Origin: Pseudovibrio zosterae
GTDB lineage: Bacteria > Pseudomonadota > Alphaproteobacteria > Rhizobiales > Stappiaceae
NCBI RefSeq assembly: GCF_033843645.1
Contig: NZ_JAWXVZ010000012.1
Location: forward strand, 1 to 64,000
Direction: 5' to 3'
DNA: 64,000 nt
How positions within the stretch are numbered: the stretch's first letter is position 1; each line of letters begins with the position of its first letter. Positions 24,763 through 33,576 of this stretch are shown piece after piece. The position numbers and the translations under genes were made by a program. Below the pieces are notes generated by a model. That model saw nothing but the letters and a program-made list of their open reading frames with translations, did no database searches and was not told where the DNA came from.

Positions 24763-27282
24763 ATGAACGCACCATTCAACCTCGACAGCGCTGCGCTCAG
24801 TTCTCAAGCTCCTTTGGTAGCTGAAGACGCGCTTAAAGCCGCAACAGCGGCAGCTGGTAAAATCGCCCCTCTGTGGTCTTTGAAAACCTTCGTGGCTGTG
24901 AACCCGTTTCTGGGTCTGTCTGATCAGCGCTTTGATGAGGCCGCCCAAACCATGGCGCAAGTGGCCGGTGCGCGCATGACCATGCCACGGGCCTTCTACA
25001 TGGATGCACTCGACAGGGGGCGCATTAGCCATGGCGATCTTGCCGCGGCGCTGGACGAAGCGCAGATTGACGGTTTGCCGCGAGATCCAGAACTTTTCTT
25101 GGCACTTGCGCGCTCTGAAAAGGCACAGAACCTCACAGTGTTGCCCACCCTGACCGACATCGCTGGCGATATCGACGGCATGGATTGGTCTGAGCTGATG
25201 CTGGAAAGCATTGCGCGCTATGCTGCGGAATATTTCGACGAGGGTCAGGCTTCTTGGGTTACGGTGACCCGTGAGAAGGGCTTCTATGAAGGATGGCATG
25301 AGACGGCGTCAGTAGATCGGACTGCCGATGTGGCTGGCCTGAAGGGCTTCCGCAAGGCTGTGAAGGCAATGCCTAAAAATGCGGAGGGCCTGATTGCGCT
25401 TGCCGCAGAACGTTTCGGTCTCACCAAAGCATCCGTAGACCTCTACTTCCATCGCCTCTTGATGACAGTTGGTGGCTGGTCGTCCTATGCGCGCCAGAAG
25501 GTTTGGCAGACAGAGTTGAATGGCGGTACGGATGCGACGCTGACCGATTTCCTCGCCATCCGCTTGGCGTGGGAACTGGCAATCTGGGAACTATGTGCTG
25601 ACAAGGCTGGCTTTGACAGCGCTTGGAAGGCGGCAGTGAAGTCCTACGAAAATCCAAGGGAACAGCAGGCTGTCAGCATCGCTTGTGTGTTTCAGTCCGC
25701 CTATGACAAGGCATGGCAGCGGGATTTCGTAACCAAGTTTGCGGTGGAGTCCAAGAAAGCCGAGCCAAAGCGCATGAGCGTTCAGGCCGCCTTCTGTATT
25801 GATGTGCGCTCAGAAGTGTTCCGCCGTGCCCTTGAAACCGCTTCTCAAGACGTGGAGACCATTGGCTTTGCGGGCTTCTTCGGCTTCCCCATCGAGTATG
25901 TGCCACTCGGTCAGCGCCATGGTGGGGCACAGTGTCCGGTCCTGCTCAAACCGCAGTTCATCGTCTGCGAAAGCGTAGGCGGTGCGGATGCTGTTGAGGA
26001 AAAGTCTATCCTTGATCTGCGCATGTTCCGACGCAAGGCGGGCAAGGCGTTCAAGTCGTTCAAGCTGGCTGCGGTGTCTTCATTTGCCTTCGTGGAGACC
26101 CTCGGTTTGACCTACATTGGCAAGTTGGCGACCGATGCACTCGGTTTGTCTCGCCCGGTGCCGCATCCATTGGTGGATGGGTTTGACAAGGACGTGCAGG
26201 ACCGGCTCACCCCGGATGTCACTTCTGGCGAGTTGGATGGCCGGATCACGGGTTTCACAGAGACAACACGGGTGGACATGGCGCAAGCCGTGCTCACCGC
26301 AATGTCATTGACCAAGAACTTTGCTCGGATTGTACTGCTGGCCGGACATGGCTCAACCACGGTGAACAACCCACATGCCTCCGGCCTCGATTGTGGCGCG
26401 TGTGGTGGCCACACCGGAGAGGCCAATGCCCGTGTCGCAGCCGCAATTCTCAACGACAGGAAGGTTCGCGAAGGGTTAAAGGCTCGTGGCATCGAAGTGC
26501 CTGAGGATACGATCTTTCTGGGTGCCCTTCATGACACCACAACCGATGAAGTTCAGGTCTACGGAGAAGAGAGCATTCCAGCGACGCATATCGCTGAGTT
26601 TGTAAAGCTCAAGGAGCAACTCGCCGACGCCGCAAAGCTGGCACGTGCTGAACGTGCCGCCCAGCTCAACCTGGAAGAGGGCAAGCCGGTGGATGGGCAG
26701 ATCTTGGCGCGTTCCACCGATTGGGCTCAAGTCCGTCCTGAGTGGGGCCTTGCAGGATGCGCGGCCTTCGTCGTGGCGCCACGCGAGCGCACTGCAGGCC
26801 TTGATTTCGGCGGGCGTTCCTTCCTGCACAGCTATGAATGGCAGCAGGACGAGGGCTTCAAGGTTCTGGAACTCATCATGACGGCACCGATGATTGTCAC
26901 GAGTTGGATCAGCCTGCAGTACTACGGGTCAACCGTGGACAACAAGGTGTTCGGCAGCGGCAACAAGGTGTTGCATAACGTGGTCGGAACCATCGGTGTG
27001 CTTGAAGGTAATGGCGGTGACTTGCGTCCGGGTCTTCCAATGCAGTCGATCCATGATGGAGAAAAGCTTATCCATGAGCCGCTGCGCCTTAACGTTGCCA
27101 TTGAGGCACCAATCGAAGCCATGAACGCCATCATCGAACGTCACGAGATGGTTCGCAATCTGGTGGACAATGGTTGGCTGCACCTGTTCGCGTTGGGCGA
27201 AAATGGCCAGGTGACCGCGCGCTATACTGGAAACCTGAACTGGGAAGACGCTGACCATCAGGTCGTTTCCCAAGCCGCGTAA
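24763..27282 (+). CDS. dabA: Inorganic carbon transporter subunit DabA (DUF2309, beta-carbonic-anhydrase-like)
   Basis: This 839-residue cytoplasmic subunit is predicted to convert CO2 to bicarbonate in one direction when coupled to DabB. Its beta-carbonic-anhydrase-like zinc site can be read: C345 and D347 in FCIDVRSE, H529 in AGHGSTT and C544 in LDCGACGG. These match the zinc ligands reported for Halothiobacillus DabA. GHTGEANARVAAAILND and SFLHSYEWQQDEGF are other family marks. AAGGAG precedes the ATG. No RuBisCO or carboxysome gene is nearby, so the bicarbonate is probably for anaplerotic or biosynthetic carboxylases. Confidence 0.95.
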   Translation: MNAPFNLDSAALSSQAPLVAEDALKAATAAAGKIAPLWSLKTFVAVNPFLGLSDQRFDEAAQTMAQVAGARMTMPRAFYMDALDRGRISHGDLAAALDEAQIDGLPRDPELFLALARSEKAQNLTVLPTLTDIAGDIDGMDWSELMLESIARYAAEYFDEGQASWVTVTREKGFYEGWHETASVDRTADVAGLKGFRKAVKAMPKNAEGLIALAAERFGLTKASVDLYFHRLLMTVGGWSSYARQKVWQTELNGGTDATLTDFLAIRLAWELAIWELCADKAGFDSAWKAAVKSYENPREQQAVSIACVFQSAYDKAWQRDFVTKFAVESKKAEPKRMSVQAAFCIDVRSEVFRRALETASQDVETIGFAGFFGFPIEYVPLGQRHGGAQCPVLLKPQFIVCESVGGADAVEEKSILDLRMFRRKAGKAFKSFKLAAVSSFAFVETLGLTYIGKLATDALGLSRPVPHPLVDGFDKDVQDRLTPDVTSGELDGRITGFTETTRVDMAQAVLTAMSLTKNFARIVLLAGHGSTTVNNPHASGLDCGACGGHTGEANARVAAAILNDRKVREGLKARGIEVPEDTIFLGALHDTTTDEVQVYGEESIPATHIAEFVKLKEQLADAAKLARAERAAQLNLEEGKPVDGQILARSTDWAQVRPEWGLAGCAAFVVAPRERTAGLDFGGRSFLHSYEWQQDEGFKVLELIMTAPMIVTSWISLQYYGSTVDNKVFGSGNKVLHNVVGTIGVLEGNGGDLRPGLPMQSIHDGEKLIHEPLRLNVAIEAPIEAMNAIIERHEMVRNLVDNGWLHLFALGENGQVTARYTGNLNWEDADHQVVSQAA

Positions 27283-27308
27283 CCTTAGGGCAAAGGCTGA
27301 GCCAAGAA

Positions 27309-27345
27309 GAAAAAGGCCGTACCTCCGGGTGCGGCCATTTCCATT
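27309..27345. terminator. Possible terminator after dabA
   Basis: GGCCG and CGGCC form a short stem around a G/C-rich loop 30 bases after the dabA stop. The plus-strand tail ATTTCCATTT is weak, while the minus-strand tail is T-rich. It may work in both directions. Confidence 0.4.
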
Positions 27346-27438
27346 TGCGTGCAAATACTTGGTTTGTTGACGCCATACACCGAATGGGTGCTTAATTGAT
27401 GCTCGATCACCCTTTGAAGGCTTCAAGACGTTATCGGT

Positions 27439-27855
27439 ATGGGTATGAACGCGACCTGCAAAATGAACGATGCTGAATGGACGTTCTTCAAATCATTTGT
27501 CTCTGAGCGACAAGCTCGGCGCGGCCGTCCGCCTCAAAACCATCGACTGGTGCTGGATGGCGTGTTCTGGGTCGCACAAAATGAGCGCAAGTGGCGCGAC
27601 CTGCCAGACCATTTCGGCAACTGGAGCTCCATCCATCGACAGTTCAAACGGTGGAGCGAAGCCGGGCTCTGGCAGGATCTTGAAGTGGCCCTCGACGACA
27701 CGCTGGCGTGCTGTGAAGGAAATTGTCCAATCGATGCGCACGCCGTTGCCATTCCCTGCGATGTGCTGCAAAGCGAGCGGGAGACCCTGAAGGCCAAGAT
27801 ATACTCCGCCCAGCAGGTTGCCCGCCGCCGTCGCGGATTAGCCTCAAGGCGCTGA
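27439..27855 (+). pseudogene. IS5-family transposase N-terminal remnant (DUF4096 region)
   Basis: The 138-codon frame carries the insertion-element N-terminal domain typical of IS5 orfA: RRGRPPQNHRLVLDGVFWVAQNERKWRDLPDHFGNWSSIHRQFKRWSEAGLW. The downstream orfB with the DDE catalytic domain is absent; the frame ends in low-similarity sequence (ARRRRGLASRR) and the next gene is a GMC oxidoreductase. I see no clear terminal inverted repeats. It is a decayed insertion between the dab operon and the next cluster. Confidence 0.8.
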
Positions 27856-28041
27856 AGTCTTTCCCTCGCGATTTCAATAGCCTATCCCTCTAGTCTTTGG
27901 GCTAAGAACAGCTCTATTGTTCTCGACAGGCCTCATCAAACCTGCTGAATTGCTGACAATGAAAAGCGGAAGCTGAGTTGGCGATGCGTGCGGGTTGGGA
28001 GGCCTGCGGCGTGTCAACTCCAAGAGCATATGGGAGGGGAA

Positions 28042-29673
28042 ATGGGCGCGCTTTCACCGCAGGACTTTGGCGAGGTAGACTACGTTGTGGTAGGCGCAGG
28101 GTCTGCCGGGTGTGTTCTCGCCAATCGCCTTAGCGCCAACCCAAAAAACCGGGTGCTCCTGTTGGAGGCCGGGGGTCGAGACAACTACCATTGGATCCAT
28201 ATTCCCGTCGGCTATCTGTACTGCATCGACAATCCGCGCACGGATTGGCAGTTCAAAACCGTTTCTGAGAAAGGCTTGAACGGGCGTCAGCTCATTTATC
28301 CCCGCGGCAAGGTGTTGGGCGGATGCTCCTCTATCAATGGCATGATTTACATGCGCGGGCAGGCAGCAGATTATGATCTTTGGCGTCAACTGGGAAACCG
28401 AGGATGGGGCTGGGATGAGGTGCTGCCTTACTTCAAAAAGCACGAGGACCACGCGTTTAGAAATGGGCATTACCACGGGCAAGGTGGGGAACTTAGAGTT
28501 GAAAAACAGCGTCTCCATTGGGACATTCTGGATGCGGTACGGGATGCGGCTGAGGAGCTGGGCATACCCAAGGTAGATGATGTAAACGCGGGTACCAATG
28601 AAGGTGCTGCCTATTTTGAAGTAAACCAACGTGGCGGTGTCAGGTGGAGTGCGGCCCGTGCCTTTCTGGAACCCGTCAAAAAACGCGAAAACCTTCAGAT
28701 CTTGACGGGCGCGCAGGTGGAGCGGATCACATTTGATGGAGCGCGCGCCACGGGCCTTGTCTTTCATCATCAAGGTAAGCCCCGTTTGGTGCGAGCCCAC
28801 AAGGAGACCATTCTGGCGGCAGGTGCCATAGGTTCTCCGCAAATCCTTCAGCTCTCTGGCATAGGCCCTGTTGAGCTGCTGAAGCAACATGGCATTGAGG
28901 TGCGCAGGAATGCGCCCGGCGTTGGGGCGAACTTGCAAGATCATTTGCAGCTGCGCACAATCTTCAAGATCAAAGGCGCGCTAACACTCAATGAAATGCA
29001 GAAGGGGATCTGGGGCAAGGCCAAGATCGCGCTGGAATACGCCTTGAAGCGCTCAGGCCCGATGTCCATGGCACCCAGTCAACTTGGCATCTTCACGCGC
29101 TCCCATGAGCGCTATGAAACGCCGAACATTGAGTATCACGTTCAGCCCTTGTCCCTGGAGAAGTTTGGCGACCGGCTCCATGACTTCCCGGCGATAACCG
29201 TATCTGTATGCAATCTGCGTCCAGAAAGCCGAGGGCGGGTAGCGATTACCTCCAATGACTTTAAAGAGAAGCCGGAGATACGGCCAAATTATCTGACAGC
29301 TCAGGAGGATCAGGAGGTGGCGATTGCCTCGATAAGACACGCGCGTCGTCTTATGGCGACGCAGCGCTTGGCCCGTTTTGCCCCTAAAGAGATCAAGCCG
29401 GGTTTGACCTATCAAAGTGATGAGGAGCTTGTTGAAGCTGCCGGGGATGTGGGAACGACCATTTTCCATCCCGTGGGAACAGCGAAGATGGGCCATGATC
29501 CGATGTCTGTGGTGTCAGACACCCTCAAGCTCCATGGCTTTGAAGGGCTCCGCGTTGTAGACGCCTCAATCATGCCCACAATCACCTCAGGCAACACGCA
29601 TGCACCAGTCACGATGATTGCCGAGAAGGCTGCAGAAATGATCCTCGGGGATGATCAACGGCGAGGCTCCTAA
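28042..29673 (+). CDS. GMC-family FAD-dependent oxidoreductase (choline dehydrogenase-like)
   Basis: This 543-residue flavoprotein oxidises an alcohol. The FAD-binding Rossmann motif is VVVGAGSAGCVLANRLS, followed by the GMC signatures PRGKVLGGCSSINGMIYMRG and GAIGSPQILQLSGIGP. The catalytic His region near the C terminus is HPVGTAKMG and TSGNTHAP. The ATG at 28042 has GGGAGGGG upstream; an ATG at 28030 is also in frame. BetA-type choline dehydrogenases are similar, but no betB or betI is present, so the alcohol is unknown. Its stop overlaps that of the converging TetR gene. Confidence 0.93.
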   Translation: MGALSPQDFGEVDYVVVGAGSAGCVLANRLSANPKNRVLLLEAGGRDNYHWIHIPVGYLYCIDNPRTDWQFKTVSEKGLNGRQLIYPRGKVLGGCSSINGMIYMRGQAADYDLWRQLGNRGWGWDEVLPYFKKHEDHAFRNGHYHGQGGELRVEKQRLHWDILDAVRDAAEELGIPKVDDVNAGTNEGAAYFEVNQRGGVRWSAARAFLEPVKKRENLQILTGAQVERITFDGARATGLVFHHQGKPRLVRAHKETILAAGAIGSPQILQLSGIGPVELLKQHGIEVRRNAPGVGANLQDHLQLRTIFKIKGALTLNEMQKGIWGKAKIALEYALKRSGPMSMAPSQLGIFTRSHERYETPNIEYHVQPLSLEKFGDRLHDFPAITVSVCNLRPESRGRVAITSNDFKEKPEIRPNYLTAQEDQEVAIASIRHARRLMATQRLARFAPKEIKPGLTYQSDEELVEAAGDVGTTIFHPVGTAKMGHDPMSVVSDTLKLHGFEGLRVVDASIMPTITSGNTHAPVTMIAEKAAEMILGDDQRRGS

Positions 29674-30260
29674 AAGGACAGAGCGGCAGTGTCCTCTGGC
29701 TTTTTTAAGGGTGTGTAAGGCAGGCCCAAACTCTGGCAAGTGATACGCCAAGTCTCATCCAGTTGGTTGTAGGAACGGAAAAGGTTTGCGTTCACAATCA
29801 TGCCGTCCAGCACCACTTGCAGGAAAACTCCTTTTGCTTTTGCTTCTGACACGCCCATGTCTTTTAGGATCTGCTCAAGAAGTTCTGCAAGCCAACGCTT
29901 GTGGTTCTGCGAAACGTTCTGCAACTCATCGTTGCCTTGAAACTCCCCCATGGCCTTGATGAACATGCAGCCGAAGAAGTTCCGCGACAGGAACCATCTC
30001 AAGTGCCAGTCGAACAGTTCCTGAAGCCGTTGCTCGGGTGTGGCAAGGCCATCAAGCGCGCAAACAAGAGAACTGCTGAAACGCTGGTGGCGTAGCTCCA
30101 ATACCGCTTCAACCAACTTGTCCTTGTTCTTGAAGTATTTGTAGAGCGTCATCTTGGAGACCTTGGCCTCATCGCGGATCAGGTCGACGCCCACGGCCGT
30201 GTACCCGTGTTCGTTGAACAGTCGCATTGCGGCTTCCAGAATGTCGTCTTTCTTGCTCAT
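29670..30260 (-). CDS. TetR-family regulator with a perfect palindromic operator
   Basis: This 196-residue protein has an N-terminal TetR helix-turn-helix (GVDLIRDEAKVSKMTLYKYFKNKDKLVEAV) and a helical ligand domain. GAGGGGAG precedes the ATG at 30260; the longer open frame is antisense to promoter sequence. A 30-base perfect palindrome lies 60 bases upstream, between this gene and the divergent HPP gene, so it should repress both. The GMC gene converges with it and may or may not belong to the regulon. Confidence 0.92.
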   Translation of the reverse strand: MSKKDDILEAAMRLFNEHGYTAVGVDLIRDEAKVSKMTLYKYFKNKDKLVEAVLELRHQRFSSSLVCALDGLATPEQRLQELFDWHLRWFLSRNFFGCMFIKAMGEFQGNDELQNVSQNHKRWLAELLEQILKDMGVSEAKAKGVFLQVVLDGMIVNANLFRSYNQLDETWRITCQSLGLPYTPLKKPEDTAALSF

Positions 30261-30319
30261 GAAACTCCCCTCAAGTTGCTCTTGGCATACATCGCCTGCT
30301 TGCAAATTCCAACTGGACA

Positions 30320-30349
30320 ATATATGTACAGACCGGTCTGTACATATAT
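30320..30349. promoter_or_regulatory. 30-bp perfect palindromic TetR operator
   Basis: The sequence is a fully symmetric 15+15 palindrome with the core ACAGACCGGTCTGT flanked by A/T arms. It ends 11 bases before the HPP gene start codon, so bound TetR would block its transcription or translation initiation region, and it also lies in the tetR promoter region. ACCGGT-centred palindromes are common TetR-family operators. Confidence 0.9.
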
Positions 30350-30360
30350 AGGAGTCGCGT

Positions 30361-30864
30361 ATGTTTGAGAAGATAAAGGGTTCCGCCAAATCCCCTGCAA
30401 GGCCTGCCATCCCGCAAATCCTGAATGGCCTGATTGGAGGTTTCGCTGGCATTGGCGTGGTTGCTTACTTGGCCGAGGTTTCAAACCTTCCGCTGCTCAT
30501 GGCGCCATTTGGAGCAACTTGTGTATTGTTGTTTGCAGCGCCAGCCGCGCCTTTGGCGCAGCCTAGAAACGTTGTGCTCGGCCATCTCATTGCCGCATCA
30601 GTTGGACTGTTGGTTCTGAACATTTTGGGGGCAGGGCTGTTTCAGATGGCGCTGGGCGTTGGGGTTGCAATTGCCTTGATGCAGGTGTTTCGCGCAGTGC
30701 ATCCACCTGCTGGTGCAAACCCCCTTGTCGTCATTCTAGGAGGAGTGACAGACTGGTGGTTTTTGGTCACGCCTGTACTCATCGGGGCGCTCACCTTGGT
30801 CTTGATTGCCCTTGTTCTGAACAATCTGGGCAAGGGAAAAAACTGGCCGGTCTACTGGGCATAA
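30361..30864 (+). CDS. HPP-family integral membrane protein
   Basis: This 167-residue protein has four predicted membrane helices and the family marks APFGATCVLLF, QPRNVVLGH and HPPAGANP. HPP proteins are poorly understood in bacteria; plant and cyanobacterial relatives have been linked to nitrite transport. RBS AGGAG precedes the ATG. It is controlled by the TetR palindrome that lies just before it. Its role here is unknown; import or export of a small anion or of the TetR ligand is a guess. Confidence 0.88.
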   Translation: MFEKIKGSAKSPARPAIPQILNGLIGGFAGIGVVAYLAEVSNLPLLMAPFGATCVLLFAAPAAPLAQPRNVVLGHLIAASVGLLVLNILGAGLFQMALGVGVAIALMQVFRAVHPPAGANPLVVILGGVTDWWFLVTPVLIGALTLVLIALVLNNLGKGKNWPVYWA

Positions 30865-30890
30865 AAAAAGGCCCCGCGGCAATGCGGGGC
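30862..30890 (-). terminator. Terminator of pobA
   Basis: GCCCCGC and GCGGGGC pair around six bases. Read on the minus strand the hairpin is followed by seven T residues. It lies 26 bases after the pobA stop and overlaps the end of the HPP gene. Confidence 0.85.
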
Positions 30891-30915
30891 AGTTTGGTCG
30901 GCTTCTTGTTTTTGC

Positions 30916-32100
30916 CTAGAACGGCAGGCCAACATATTCATAGGCAAGTGCCTGTTGCATAGGTGGGTGCTGTAGCAGCAGGTCGTATGTGTTGGCCTGG
31001 ATGCGGCGCGTAAACGGATCTTCATTTGGGAAGGCGTGCAGCATCTTGGTCATGCGCCATGAGAAGTTCTCCGCGCTCCAAACACGCCGTAAAGCGTCCG
31101 CGGAGTAGCGCTCCAAATGCTGAGACCTGTTATGTTTGAGGTGTTCTATCAAGCCGCGTGACAGGTAATGGACGTCGGAAAAGGCCAGGTTCAGCCCCTT
31201 TGCACCGGTCGGGGGCACGATATGAGCGGCATCACCTGCAAGAAATAGCGCTCCGTATTGCATGGGCTCGGCAACAAAGCTGCGAAGCGGCGCGATTGAT
31301 TTTTCAATGGAAGGGCCCGTGGTGATCTTTCCAGCAATGTCATCTGGCATTCGGCGCAGCAAGGCTTCCCAAAATCGGTCGTCCGTCCAGTCTTCAATCG
31401 CGTCATTGATATCACATTGCACATAATAGCGGCTCAGCATCGGATTGCGCTGAGAGGCTAGGGCAAAGCCGTCCTCGTGATAGGCGTAGACCAGCTCTTT
31501 CAATGGCGGCACCTCAGCCATGATGCCAAGCCAGCCGAACGGATAGGCGCGCTCAAAAACCTTAAGAACATCCGAGGGGATCGATTGCCGGCTTACACCG
31601 TGAAAACCATCACATCCGGCAATAAAACTACACGCAATCTCATAGTTCTCGCCGTCCTTGGAAAACGTCACTCGAGGCCTGTCAGACTTCAAGTCATGGA
31701 GTGCCACTTGTCCGGCCTCGTTGATCACATGGCCGCCATCGCGTTCTCTTGCGGCATAGAGATCTTCGGTAATAGCCGTTTGGCCATAGGCCATCATCTG
31801 CTTGCCGGTCCATTTCACCGTATCGATGTAGACACCGGGCTTGCCTTGCCAGGCAATGGCACCGCCGTTTTTGGGAAGGCCTTCCCGATCCATGCGCTCG
31901 CCAAGGTCATAGTCCCTCAGCATTTGGACGGTGCCGTGCTCCAAAAAACCGGCACGAATGCGAGCCAGAACATAGTCTTTGGTTTGTCGCTCCAGAACGA
32001 TGCTCTCGATGCCGTGCTTTTGAAGGATGTGCGAAAGAAGAAGACCAGCAGGTCCTCCACCAATAATGGCCACCTGTGTGGTGAAGTGTTTCGCACCCAT
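30916..32100 (-). CDS. pobA: 4-hydroxybenzoate 3-monooxygenase PobA
   Basis: This 394-residue flavin monooxygenase converts 4-hydroxybenzoate to protocatechuate with NADPH and oxygen. The FAD-binding motif VAIIGGGPAGLLLSHIL, the CDGFHG (DG) motif that binds FAD and NADPH, and the second FAD motif LFLAGDAAHIVPPTGAKGLNLA are present. Length equals the Pseudomonas enzyme. The gene is divergent from the pcaDCHGB operon, which consumes its product. No AraC- or IclR-type pobR gene is next to it. The divergent promoter region has a perfect 14-base inverted repeat. Confidence 0.97.
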   Translation of the reverse strand: MGAKHFTTQVAIIGGGPAGLLLSHILQKHGIESIVLERQTKDYVLARIRAGFLEHGTVQMLRDYDLGERMDREGLPKNGGAIAWQGKPGVYIDTVKWTGKQMMAYGQTAITEDLYAARERDGGHVINEAGQVALHDLKSDRPRVTFSKDGENYEIACSFIAGCDGFHGVSRQSIPSDVLKVFERAYPFGWLGIMAEVPPLKELVYAYHEDGFALASQRNPMLSRYYVQCDINDAIEDWTDDRFWEALLRRMPDDIAGKITTGPSIEKSIAPLRSFVAEPMQYGALFLAGDAAHIVPPTGAKGLNLAFSDVHYLSRGLIEHLKHNRSQHLERYSADALRRVWSAENFSWRMTKMLHAFPNEDPFTRRIQANTYDLLLQHPPMQQALAYEYVGLPF

Positions 32101-32370
32101 TCCTGAACCTCCCCAAAGTGCGGCAAGTCTCCCAACCTGATCGCACTCATAGACTTCGCTTTGATCGAAAATTGCATAGTCATTTCAAAATGAATAATGA
32201 AAAATCGGCGCTGTTTAATCACGAAAGTGCTATGCCTGAGCCTAGGCATGGAGCCAACGATCAGGCAATCAGCTCACTGAAATTCATAGCTTTACGGGTA
32301 TGATAATGCCCTCGAATATCATTTTTCATATGCAAAGCTGCATGTAAATCTCCCTCATGAGGAGGATGCC
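32101..32370. promoter_or_regulatory. pobA-pcaD divergent promoter region with inverted repeats
   Basis: It carries a perfect repeat TCATTT-CA-AAATGA (32180-32193) on the pobA side and ATGCA-AAGC-TGCAT (32330-32343) close to pcaD. PcaQ, a LysR activator encoded 8 kb away, would be expected to bind upstream of pcaD, but the known PcaQ motif (ATAACC-N4-GGTTAA) is not evident here. GAGGAGG precedes the pcaD start. Confidence 0.55.
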
Positions 32371-33177
32371 ATGGAGTTCATCGAAACAAATGGTGTTGTG
32401 TTGCACTGTGCCATTCAAAGAGTTGAAAAGGGGCCACCGCCTCTTGTGTTTATCAACTCATTGGGCAGTGACTTTCGGATTTGGACGGGTGTCTGCGCAC
32501 GGCTTGGAGATGGTTGGTCCACACTGCGCTATGACAAGCGCGGCCATGGCCTCTCAGAGGAAGGCACAGATGCCTACTCCATTGGCCGTCATGCCGATGA
32601 TCTTATTGGACTTCTGACCAAAACTGGCTTCGATGGGGTGGTGCTCTGCGGCTTGTCGGTCGGCGGCTTGATCGCACTGGAGATTTGGCGCAAGCGACCG
32701 GACCTCGTTGCGGGCTTGGTCCTATGCGATACGGCCGCCAAAATCGGTACTGCTCAGATGTGGCAGGACCGTATTGATCTGATCCGCAAGGATGGCATTG
32801 CCGCGCTCGCGGAGCCTGTTTTGGAGCGCTGGTTTTCCAGCGGATTTCGCAGTTGCTGCCAAGAACAGGTTTCGGGTTACCGAAGTATGTTGGTGCGCAC
32901 GGCTCTCGATGGGTACTTGGGCACATGCGAGGCCATCAGAGATGCTGACCTTACCGAGGTGCTCCAGTCAATCACCGTGCCAACCCTGTGTCTGTGTGGT
33001 GATGAAGATGGTTCAACACCCGCAGAAGTGGTGATGGACATGCAGGAGAAAATCCCCGGTTCTTCCTTCGAAATGATCGAATACGCCGGGCACCTGCCTT
33101 GCGTGGAACAGCCTGACGCGATTGCGCAGTTACTGGCGCAGTTCGTTGCCAAGGTGCATGTGCAAGGACAAAGATAG
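32371..33177 (+). CDS. pcaD: 3-oxoadipate enol-lactonase PcaD
   Basis: This 268-residue alpha/beta hydrolase converts beta-ketoadipate enol-lactone to beta-ketoadipate, the last step before CoA activation in the protocatechuate branch. The catalytic Ser is in CGLSVGG (S96), the Asp in the CLCGDEDGS region and the His in YAGHLPCVE. FINSLGSDFRIW is typical of PcaD. It is first in the operon; the next gene pcaC starts immediately after its stop. The order pcaD-C-H-G-B is the common rhizobial order. Confidence 0.96.
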   Translation: MEFIETNGVVLHCAIQRVEKGPPPLVFINSLGSDFRIWTGVCARLGDGWSTLRYDKRGHGLSEEGTDAYSIGRHADDLIGLLTKTGFDGVVLCGLSVGGLIALEIWRKRPDLVAGLVLCDTAAKIGTAQMWQDRIDLIRKDGIAALAEPVLERWFSSGFRSCCQEQVSGYRSMLVRTALDGYLGTCEAIRDADLTEVLQSITVPTLCLCGDEDGSTPAEVVMDMQEKIPGSSFEMIEYAGHLPCVEQPDAIAQLLAQFVAKVHVQGQR

Positions 33178-33576
33178 ATGAAAAACAAGTCGGAAAGACA
33201 CCGCCAAGGCATGGAAACGCGTCGGCGGGTATTGGGCACTGCGCACGTAGATCAAGCCGAGAGGAGCAAGAGTTCTTTTGATGAACCGTTTCAGGACCTG
33301 ATCACCGAGGCGGCATGGGGTTCTGTTTGGTCCAGAAGTGACTGGCAGCCGAGGGACCGCTCCATTGTAACAATTGCGCTTCTTGCTGCGTTGGGGCACG
33401 AAGAGGAGCTTGCCATGCACATCCGGGCCACAGTGAATACCGGGGCAAGCCGTGAAGATGTTCGGGAGGCCTTGCTTCACGTGGCCATCTATGCCGGGGT
33501 TCCGGCTGCAAACAGCGCAATAAAGATCGCCAAGAACATCTTTGATGAGGCAGATGGGGAGGGGACTGGATCATGA
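33178..33576 (+). CDS. pcaC: 4-carboxymuconolactone decarboxylase PcaC
   Basis: This 132-residue AhpD-like helical protein removes CO2 from gamma-carboxymuconolactone to give the enol-lactone used by PcaD. The family motif HEEELAMHIRATVNTGASREDVREALLHVAIYAGVPAANSA is complete, and GMETRRRVLGTAHVDQAE at the N terminus is typical. It starts directly after the pcaD stop codon and overlaps pcaH by four bases (ATGA), so the three are translationally coupled. Confidence 0.96.
   Translation: MKNKSERHRQGMETRRRVLGTAHVDQAERSKSSFDEPFQDLITEAAWGSVWSRSDWQPRDRSIVTIALLAALGHEEELAMHIRATVNTGASREDVREALLHVAIYAGVPAANSAIKIAKNIFDEADGEGTGS

Noticed and set aside
23181..27282. dabB as a complex I NuoL subunit or Na+/H+ antiporter
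   Set aside because: It is directly followed by a complete dabA with all zinc ligands and there are no other nuo or mrp genes.
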